DNA from: Heterohyrax brucei | Taxonomy: Eukaryota; Chordata; Mammalia; Hyracoidea; Procaviidae | Direction: 5' to 3' | DNA: 64,000 nucleotides | Assembly (NCBI GenBank): GCA_028571685.1 | Contig: CM053142.1 | Coordinates: 128,146,796 to 128,210,795 of the forward strand | Shown here: positions 56,811 to 64,000 of the stretch, one piece after another | Numbering within the stretch: position 1 is the stretch's first letter | Layout of the letters: each line of letters begins with the position of its first letter | Position numbers and translations under genes: made by a program | The notes under the pieces: model-generated | The model's input: the letters and a program-made list of their open reading frames with translations, nothing else | The model's database searches: none | What the model was told of the DNA's origin: nothing

Positions 56811-57880
56811 CTATTTCAATCTCAATTTTCTAGTAAGAAAAACACAGATTGCACGCCTCATAGAATTATTGTGTTGACAAACTGAGATAATGCATATATC
56901 CCTGGCATAGGCATGAAGTATAGTATTCATTCAAAAACTGTCAGCTGTTAGTGTCTGCATCTTCCTTCTCCCTCCTTTCCCCACAAACTCAGATAGCTGA
57001 AAGTAAATGGGTGGACTTGAAGAAACCATGCCAGTTCCTCTTCCTCCTAACCTGAGGATTCCTGTGTCCATAGACCATTGTGCCACATAACCACTAGCCC
57101 CAGGAATGCTAATGAGCCCAGTGGGTGCCAACAACGTGTTCAGCATTATACGAAATCCATCATTCTACGAGACCTGCGTGCTTCTCAAGCCTGACTGTTC
57201 TCTGAGTGAGTTTAAGATTACTAGCAGTATATCCATTTCAAACCCTTTTAGTCAAGCAAGTCTGCTGCTTTGTTTTTAAGGCTTTGTTTCTGCAAGAATA
57301 CAGGACTCTTTTATTTCAGCTGCAATGGTGTTTGGGTAGCAGCCAGAGTCTGTAACATTTGAGGTCCTTAAGCCTTTATGCATCTGTTGTTTGGCCATCA
57401 CAACTGGCTGCATTGGCTTGGTTGGAATTACAACTCAATTTACACCCTATATTTTCCTTTTACTTACTCTGCGTCATACAGGACTTGAGATTTCACAATA
57501 TTTCTTTGCCTTTCTGGACTCCTTTCAAGACTTTATTTGATTTCTACAAGCCATAACTGTGTTCTCTGCAGCCAGTGATTAGTGTCCAGCTGGCTGCTCC
57601 AAGCAGGCTCTTTCCTTGGCAGCAAGCTCTAGCTACCTCCTCTTCTGTCACAGGTAAAGGGAGAAGAGTAGGCTATGACCATCCACCATCATCAGGAGAG
57701 GACAAAAGTGAGTTAGACTGGTCAAAGACAGGTGACTATCATGAAAATGGAAAAGGTGCTTGTTCCAAAAAAAAAAGAAAAGAAATTCACTGTTTTTCCT
57801 TTCTCAGCAAAAAATAAGGCAAGACTAAATGGTAATGACCCAGGACATCCCCGATGGTCAGTTGTCCCATGACATACAGC
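56811..57880. other. Low-copy sequence, no gene seen
   Basis: No recognisable gene or repeat. Short open frames only. Confidence 0.4.
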
Positions 57881-57884
57881 AAGC

Positions 57885-58115
57885 CTGTTTGCTTCTGTGG
57901 AACTCAGTGTCCACATATGTAAAATAGTACTATTGGACGTCTTCCTACCAGCTTAAAGCACTTTACGCACCATGTGTTATCCTTGGGCTTTTCACAAGCC
58001 TGTAAGAGTCAGGCACAGATACTTTGTTCTTGAACCTGAAGGAAAACAGAAAAGCAAAGAAATTTTGTGACCTTCTGGCAGCCAAACTGTCTAGCTGGGG
58101 TAAGAACCCATATCA
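57885..58115. repeat. Probable MIR fossils, sense then antisense
   Basis: GTGTCCACATATGTAAAATA (57910-57929) is sense MIR wording. From about 57955, TTAAAGCACTTTACGCACCA and later ATTTTGTGACCTTCTGGCAG and GGGTAAGAACCCATATC look antisense. Two old copies are likely. Confidence 0.5.
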
Positions 58116-58499
58116 CAGGTGAGAAAAACATCTGGAAACAGGGAGTAGTGACAGTTCTGCAACACGATGAACATAATCACCATCCCTTAATTGTGCCTGT
58201 AAGAAAATGCAGAGATAAATGTTTTGTTGTATATGTACATGTATACTTTTTTAAAAGATGGGATTTATCTTAATGTTAAATGGTACTGATTACTAGAAAC
58301 TGTCACAAAACAGAATTGTCAACATAGAAATAAAGCACTTCACTTGCAAATCACCTGAATTGGGTATTTAAATGAAGCTGGGGGGGTTGGAAAACCAGTC
58401 TAACAGAAATCACTAACCTTCAGCTATGAAAACTCAAATGCTCTAACAGAGGTTTCCATTCTAGAAATATTTCATACTCTGGGTTTAACACCTTGAAAC

Positions 58500-58680
58500 A
58501 CTGACTACTTAATCTTCACTGTTACCTTGTAAAATACATTATTAGTCATTATTAGTTCCATTTTATAGCTGGACGAACTAAGGAAGAGAGTTCAAATGGC
58601 TTCTCTGGGGCCACAAAGGAAGTCAGCAGCACACAGGAGAAATGCTTGCTTTTGCTCTCTCTCTTCCTCATGCAAATAGA
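58500..58680 (-). repeat. MIR SINE fossil
   Basis: Antisense MIR: CTTAATCTTCACTGTTACCT, TAGTTCCATTTTATAGCTGG, ACGAACTAAGGAAGAGAG. Confidence 0.82.
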
Positions 58681-59066
58681 GAAAACAGGTCCTCTGGAGA
58701 AGTTCTCACAGCTGAAACCATTCTTGCATTTAGAAGCACGTTCATATCACATCAGCTTTTGAGTACAGTAGCAGCTCCAAGATTCCTAACACTGAAAAAA
58801 TAAAAAATAAATTAAAGCTCCATACTGGGGAAACACCCTTGAGGTTGTGTTTCTCTAATTGTGGTCATCGGGCTGCCAGGAATTCGGGAGGACCCTAAAT
58901 CATTTGCAGACTCTGTCACTTACTTGTTCATAAGTTAATTATATAATGATGGCATTCAATTAAAAGCTAATGTCATTTCACTCATATGTAACCAAGAACA
59001 GCACCAAGCTTCTCACTGATTCTCGAGATGGCTGTATGAGTATGTGTCAAGAGTGTACTGAACATT
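58681..59066. other. Low-copy sequence, no gene seen
   Basis: No recognisable repeat or gene. Confidence 0.4.
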
Positions 59067-59173
59067 AATTGTATATCAAACATGGTGCCCACTCTTTGTA
59101 GAAATACAAGTTAAAATTTAAAATTTAGGAAGGTAAATAAAATACATATATATCAGCCTGGATTTTAAACATA
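59067..59173 (+). repeat. 107-bp direct duplication, copy 1
   Basis: Identical to 59931-60037 except for one base (TTTGTAG here, TTTGTGG there). The copies start exactly 864 bases apart. The sequences outside the unit differ at once on both sides. No coding content. Confidence 0.97.
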
Positions 59174-59424
59174 TAGCTTCTTTTTACTTTGTTTCGTTTT
59201 TCTTTGCCGTTTTTAATCATGGGAAACTTGTCTTCAAGATGCATCTAAAATAATACTACTAAATTAGTCCTTCTACTACATTTGGAAAATTGATCTTTTA
59301 ATCTCAAAGTCAATACTGAGGTTTAGAATTTCCTAAAAGGCTATTGTCATTGAGTTTCCTTATGAAGCAATTATGCCACTAAAATGGAAATAAAGACTGC
59401 TAATTTATGTTCCATTATTTCCTG

Positions 59425-59835
59425 TGACATGTGGACATCTCGTGTGCCAGAATCTATGCTATGTGCTGAGTGAGTATCTAAAAGAGGATCAAACATGAGT
59501 CCTAACTGCGAGTTTAGTCCAGAAGTCACATGTAGACTGATGACTGTGAAGCAGTGAGATCAGCCCTGCTTGGCATCCCCACGGAATACTCTGAGTCCCT
59601 CGGAAAGTCCGTGACCACCACGGGGGGCTGGGTGGGGGTGGGCCAAGTGACTGAGGGCGGCTTTGTGGAGGAAGCGGTGTTGGAGCTGTTCGGACAGACC
59701 AAAAGAAGGTCCCCAGGGTGAGACGAGGATGAGGACTTTTCCAGGCAAAGGCAGAAGCATGCACGAAGGCAAAAAAAAGGGGGGGGGGGCGGGGGCATGA
59801 TGATTTGAGAGACTCCTGGGGCTCTCCCCACCGAG
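59425..59835 (-). repeat. Probable L2 LINE 3' region
   Basis: TATGCTATGTGCTGAGTGAG, then TTTGTGGAGGAAGCGGTGTT, CCAGGCAAAGGCAGAAGCAT match the L2 3' region on the minus strand. The segment is GC-richer than its surroundings. The open frames on the minus strand (59855-59489) are antisense or chance. Confidence 0.6.
59771..59795. repeat. A8-G11-C-G5 homopolymer junction
   Basis: Eight A, eleven G, one C, five G in a row. Potential G-quadruplex and a likely site of sequencing error. Confidence 0.95.
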
Positions 59836-59930
59836 AACACACCTTCTAAGAGCATTCAGAAGTGGGGTAGTGTCTGTAGGGGGCTTTGCAGAGTGGACTG
59901 AGTTAGATGCCAGGCTGTTTCAGCTAATGA

Positions 59931-60037
59931 AATTGTATATCAAACATGGTGCCCACTCTTTGTGGAAATACAAGTTAAAATTTAAAATTTAGGAAGGTAA
60001 ATAAAATACATATATATCAGCCTGGATTTTAAACATA
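59931..60037 (+). repeat. 107-bp direct duplication, copy 2
   Basis: Second copy; see 59067-59173. Bases 60038-60616 that follow hold no recognisable feature. Confidence 0.97.
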
Positions 60038-60616
60038 GATCTTCTCACCTGATCTGTGGCCTCTGAGACATCCAGACACCCTCTCTCCTCTTCTTCCTCT
60101 GTCAAATAATGATAGCCTCTGCTTCTACCTTCTCAAGTATGTGAAATTATATATATATTGGGCTCCATCAGTGAGATCAGATAAAAAAATAAAGTTATTC
60201 ATGTTGGGTTCTAAGGGTCCTTGTCAGTCTCATGAATGAGCCTGCTCAAAAATAAGTGATACTTAAAATTCCGAAGTATGGTTGTTTAACACGTGCATGC
60301 CCCTTCCTTCTGCTGTTTCTCTTTTGGCTAACTCACTGTTCATTAGCATTTATGCCACAGTTGGTTGTGACATTCCACTCTTTCGGCTACTGCTACTTCT
60401 TGCAACCATAAAAGTTAAAACAGTGATGCAAATAGATTTGGGAATAATATATGGAATTTGTTTTTTAAATTTAATTCATCTCACAAAAAATTGAGATGGT
60501 TACGATGTGGAAAATTACCATCACTATCAAAATGTTCTTTTACAGTTTTGTGGGAGAGGGAGGTGAAAAAAATTTAAAAGTTGTGTTCACAATTTTGGGG
60601 TGGCTATTGCTCGAGC

Positions 60617-60798
60617 AGAAACCCTGGTGGTGTCATGGTTAAGTGCTATGTGGGCTAACCAAAGTGTTGGCAGGTCAAATTCACCAGGCACTCCTTGGAA
60701 ACTCAATGGGGCAGTTCTGCTCTGTCCTATAAGGTCACTAGGGGTCAAAATCAACTCCACAGTAGTATGTTTGGGTTGGTTGTTTTTTTTTTTTTAAT
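60617..60798 (+). repeat. AfroSINE with T-rich tail
   Basis: Full-length plus copy ending in GGTTGGTTG and a run of twelve T (60783-60796), suggesting a relatively well preserved tail. Confidence 0.95.
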
Positions 60799-61079
60799 TG
60801 CTCCAGTGAATTTCTTGTGTAGTAGAAGTCACTGTAGCAAGCAGTCTTCTGTTTGGATATTATTTGTAAGGGAAAGTACTATGCAGTGATAATGATGTTG
60901 TGGCTAGAGACCTCTCAGGCTCATGTCCTTGAGCAAAGAACAGTTGTGAGTACATCTTTGAAGTTTTTTTTTAGAAAAATCATTGCACACTTACGTAGAT
61001 AACTAGTCTCTGAACCTGTTCTGTGAAAACATTTTCTAAAGGCTGAACATTTGCTAGGTAATGCAAGATATGAGGAAGG

Positions 61080-61256
61080 AGAGTGGGTGGAGAGGAAGGG
61101 AAAGGAAACAGTTGGGAGGATGAGACATGAATGGAGCAGAGAATAGTATGCTGTCACCGGACGGGGAAGCTGCATATAGGTAGAAGCTGCATATAGGTGG
61201 GCATGTAAATTTATATGGGAATGTACATTTTCACTCAGTCATAATAAAAAAAATAA
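61080..61256 (+). repeat. Unidentified ~175-bp retroposed repeat, copy B
   Basis: Aligns with 19916-20090 along its full length. Differs by substitutions and by a short tandem duplication (GAAGCTGCATATAGGTA, then GAAGCTGCATATAGGTG) where copy A reads GAGAGCCGTGGAAGCTG. It ends in CAGTCATAATAAAAAAAATA. Here it is not inside an RTE, so the two copies do not share a host element. The left flank shows no clear target duplication. Confidence 0.8.
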
Positions 61257-61425
61257 TGTTGGTGAAGATTGTGTCTATTCATTCAAGAAATCTCTGCTGA
61301 GTATTTCTTCTGCATATACACTGCCTAATGAAAGTACGTGACACATCATTTTTAAAGAAAGCAATGATTACAATTATTAAGGGGAACTTATAGTGCTTAC
61401 CTCTGCCAAAGACAAAATTGTATCA
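61257..61425. other. No gene seen
   Basis: Low-copy sequence before a MIR fossil. Confidence 0.4.
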
Positions 61426-61429
61426 TATT

Positions 61430-61680
61430 ATGTTACCACGCACTGAGCAATCATGAAGTACCAGGCATGATACTGACTGCTCAATACAGATAAACTCACT
61501 TTCTTCTATTGAAACTTCTCTGGGTAAATTTATTATTCCCCAGTTTTATAGGTGAGGAATCTGAGACTCAAAATGATTTTTTAAAATATTGTCCAACTTT
61601 ACTGATCTAATAAGAAGCAGAGTCAGGTCCAAACTCAGAAATGTCTGACTCTGAAGTCTTGTCTCTTCATTGCTGCTTCC
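61430..61680 (-). repeat. MIR SINE fossil
   Basis: Antisense MIR: AAGTACCAGGCATGATACTG, CCCCAGTTTTATAGGTGAGG, AATCTGAGACTCAAAATG. Confidence 0.87.
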
Positions 61681-62255
61681 CCATTGTCTTAAGTAATGGG
61701 AGAGTTGATTATTGCAGGTGCTAACACCTTGTTGGTAGCAGTTTACAAAATATTTTGTATTTTGTATCAGACATACATTAAAACTTGTATGGAATCCAGA
61801 CTTTCTGGATCCATGGAGGCTAGACGAACCCTGAAGCTATTGCTCTGAGATAATCTTTAAAGCTTAAAGCCAAAATATCCTCTCACATTTTCTTAAAACC
61901 AAACAATAACTTAGCTTAACTAACAAAGAATGTCTGCCTTGAGAATTACCCTCTTTTAAGGATTACCTATATGGGATCAAATTGACAAATTGACAGTAGC
62001 AACTTGAAAGATGAGGCGAGCAACTTGGGAGGCAGTGAGCTGATGAAGGGAAGGGAGGCCAAGAATGGCTGCACAACTTGAAGGATGTAATCAGTGTCAC
62101 TGAATTATACATGTAGAGGTTGTTGAATTGGCATATGTTCTGCCATTTATATTCTCAACAACAGTAACAAAATAAAATAAATTGAGAAACAAACAAATAA
62201 ACTTGTAATTCTTAGTAACAATTCTTGATATAGGTATAATTAATTCCACTGTTTT
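61681..62255. other. No gene seen; A-rich stretch
   Basis: Low-copy sequence; an A-rich stretch, possibly a retroposon tail, at 62160-62205. Confidence 0.4.
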
Positions 62256-62325
62256 TTGTTGTTAGCTGCCACTGAGTCAGCTCTGACTCATGACTGTGTA
62301 CATGAGGTCCAACAAAGTCTACAAA
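62256..62325 (-). repeat. AfroSINE/RTE 3'-end fragment
   Basis: TTGTTGTTAGCTGCCACTGA, then GTCAGCTCTGACTCATGACT. Only the tail and a short body remain. Confidence 0.7.
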
Positions 62326-62345
62326 GTTAATTATTCTAAGTGATA

Positions 62346-62470
62346 TGTACCTCATTGCTGAATGTCACTACTGCCACCTTTGAAGTACTCCCTTTGGGAA
62401 GCTATACACTGACACCAGCACCTAGTCCACTCCTCAAAGTGATTTTGGAACTCTTTCTGGAATGGCCATT
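62346..62470 (-). pseudogene. Mariner-type transposase 3'-end fragment, inverted copy
   Basis: The reverse complement reads ATGGCCATTCCAGAAAGAGT, then CATTCAGCAATGAGGTAC at its end. It matches 62696-62815 on the plus strand over about 120 bases. It corresponds to the transposase C-terminus after the catalytic domain (AIPE..F...F..W..R...C-type region), heavily shifted. Confidence 0.7.
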
Positions 62471-62540
62471 ATGCATGGTGGCAAGATGCCAAATTGGTGA
62501 ATTTAATTGTATAGATGTCTGTGAGGGAGTTTTTAGCCAG

Positions 62541-62582
62541 TAAAACCCACTGTTGTCGAGTCAAGTCCGACTCAGAAACACC
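62541..62582 (-). repeat. AfroSINE 3'-end fragment
   Basis: AAAACCCACTGTTGTCGAGT, CAAGTCCGACTCA. It directly abuts the second transposase fragment. Confidence 0.75.
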
Positions 62583-62584
62583 TT

Positions 62585-62820
62585 CCCTACTCACCTGATC
62601 TGACCCCCAGTGACTTTTTTCTTTACTCGAAGATAAAGGAAATATTGAAGACACTTTGATGACATACAATACATCAAGAGTAATACGACAACAGCTCTGA
62701 TGACCATTCCAAAGAGTTCCAGAATTGCTCTGAAAGGTGAGCTAGGCGTTGGTGCACAGCTTCCTAAGGCAAGTACTTCAAAGATGACTGCAACGATATT
62801 CAGCAATGAGGCATGTAGCA
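62585..62820 (+). pseudogene. Mariner-type transposase C-terminal fragment
   Basis: Bases 62585-62656 translate as PYSPDLTPSDFFLYSKIKEI, then LKTL and a stop. YSPDL(A)P(S/C)DFF is the hallmark around the third catalytic aspartate of mariner (DD34D-type) transposases. A one-base shift then gives FDDIQYIKSNTTTALMTIPK. Only the C-terminal third remains. The N-terminal DNA-binding domain and first two catalytic aspartates are missing, cut off at an AfroSINE fragment. I cannot see terminal inverted repeats. It could be a relic of a mariner element or of a domesticated, retroposed transposase gene. Confidence 0.82.
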
Positions 62821-63074
62821 CTTTTTCTAGGATGAGTTCTTGAACTTAACTGGCAGTCCTCATGTAACAGAAAGAAACACTGACAGTCCTACCACATCTA
62901 CATGGCAGTCAATACATTTCAGAGCATTAGATTGGGATTCAGACAGACTAGGGAGAAGGGTCTAGCAACTACTTCCAAAAATTAGTCAGTGAAAACCTCA
63001 TGGATCTCAGAATACTGACCAATGTAGTGCTTAAGGATGAGACTCCTTGGTTGGAAGGCACCAAACAATAGTTG

Positions 63075-63225
63075 CCGTGATGCACCCCTCTGTTTTAGTG
63101 GTGAGGAAACTGAGACACCCCGAAAAATAAGGGCCTTTCCTAAAGCTGAATAACTAGTGGGAGGCAGAATGAAGACTAGAAACCAGGTCTTCTGACTCCA
63201 AATCCTATGCGTGCCATTCTGTACT
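63075..63225 (-). repeat. MIR SINE fossil
   Basis: Antisense MIR: TAGTGGTGAGGAAACTGAGA, TTCCTAAAGCTGAATAACTA, GTCTTCTGACTCCAAATCC. The flanks (62831-63074 and 63226-63694) show no recognisable gene or repeat; the 131-codon minus frame at 63377-62982 has no recognisable motif. Confidence 0.87.
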
Positions 63226-63694
63226 TTAAAGAGGTAAAGAGAAAACTGCCAGAAAGTTTGGCTTACACAAAGGGATGTGAACAGGAAAGAAGTTCTGCTG
63301 CATCTCTTTGAACTAAAAAAATGACATGTGCAATTAAACACATCCATTGATGATTTTTGTTTGTAAAAGCCTAGCAATCAAAACTTCTAGCAAGCCCAAT
63401 AAAGTCCAAAAGAATTAAAAATGTACAAGTCCTTAAGAAATGTCAAGGTTTTACTGAGTATAAGATACATTTTTGTTAGTTTGTCTGTTTAATAACCTTT
63501 AAGGCAGTGGTGCCACTAGGATTGGTGTCCCTCAGTGTGATAACTCACGGTGTCAGCCTTCCACCTGGACCTCCTTTTGTATCAGATACACTAAGTAACG
63601 ATTACTAATAATTTTAATTGCAGAATTCTATGCAATAAGTATAGTTGTAAGTTGCTTACATGTGATATTTCCTAGATTATATGGATATTAACAG

Positions 63695-64000
63695 TTCAAG
63701 GATTCAGAAGACGGCATGGAACCAGGGATATCATTGCTGATGTTAGATGGATCTTGACTGAAAGCAGAGAATATCCAAAAGATGTTTACCTGTGTTTCAT
63801 TGAGTATGCAAAGGTACTTGGCTGTGTGGATCTTAAGAAATTATGGATAACATTGTGGAGAAAGGAAATTCCAGAACACTTAATTGTGCTGTTAAGGAAT
63901 CTGTACATGGATCAAAAGGCAGTCATGTGAACAGATGAAGAGGACACTGCACGTTTTAGTCAGGAAAGGTGTGCCTCAGGGCTATATCCTTTCAACATAC
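63695..64000 (+). mobile_element. RTE LINE, plus strand, leaves the window
   Basis: Starts near 63695 (GATTCAGAAGACGGCATGGA, then ACCAGGGATATCATTGCTGA) and reads KDVYLCFIEYAKVL at RT motif A, where the catalytic aspartate seen in the copy at 18968 is replaced by glutamate. A GNLYMDQ-like segment follows, then stops and a shift near 63930. The 3' part lies beyond 64000. Confidence 0.9.

Noticed and set aside
59489-59855. Proline-rich minus-strand frames of 109-117 residues
   Set aside because: They cross an L2 remnant and a homopolymer run; composition is driven by the G-rich strand.
1-64000. A defence system, phage or bacterial gene cluster
   Set aside because: No operons, ribosome binding sites or dense coding; repeats and base composition are those of a mammalian nuclear genome.

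Overview
The window is repeat-dense mammalian nuclear DNA, most likely from an afrotherian and probably an elephant. About 35 full or partial copies of a tRNA-derived SINE match the AfroSINE family, which is restricted to Afrotheria. They lie among L1 LINEs, several RTE (BovB-like) LINEs and tRNA-Gly-headed SINEs, over a background of very old MIR, L2 and MER5 fossils. The family names come from recognition, not a database search. I see no host protein-coding exon, RNA gene, CRISPR array or bacterial-type signal that I can support. Every recognisable coding segment is a broken transposon or retroviral gene, so this looks like intergenic or intronic DNA.

Layout, left end (1-15,530). A minus-strand L1 runs out of the window at base 1; it has a decayed ORF2 (endonuclease and start of reverse transcriptase), a decayed ORF1 and an inverted ORF1 piece. 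A plus-strand L1 (about 4,040-11,505) is split inside ORF1 by a minus-strand ERV-L provirus (5,592-10,004). The provirus has a 5-bp target duplication, paired LTRs, a leucine-type primer binding site, gag remnants, a protease start joined almost directly to integrase, and a dUTPase. Older L1 tails, AfroSINEs and unclassified repeats fill the rest.

Layout, 15,786-22,672. A second plus-strand L1 has its 5' UTR (with degenerate tandem units), ORF1 and 3' end, but lacks most of ORF2. An RTE copy sits where ORF2 should be. That RTE carries a perfect 37-bp inverted repeat and a separate ~175-bp insertion whose only other copy in the window is at 61,080.

Layout, 22,676-38,972. Mostly low-copy AT-rich DNA with AfroSINEs, a nested tRNA-Gly SINE, an L2, an RTE tail, one purine-rich and one pyrimidine-rich tract, and a CpG-bearing non-repeat block at 25,200-25,550.

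Layout, 38,973-64,000. Two minus-strand L1 3' ends (39,141-42,078), RTE copies at 45,963-47,280 (minus), 49,505-50,213 (plus) and 63,695-64,000 (plus, leaving the window), more than ten AfroSINEs, a nested AfroSINE pair, MIR and MER5 fossils, an exactly spaced 107-bp duplication around an L2, and two inverted fragments of a mariner-type transposase 3' end.

How the parts relate: L1 and RTE are the autonomous elements. AfroSINE and the tRNA-Gly SINE share 3' tail sequence with RTE, so RTE enzymes probably moved them. The nesting gives a relative order: MIR/L2/MER5 first, then L1, then ERV-L and RTE, then most AfroSINEs.
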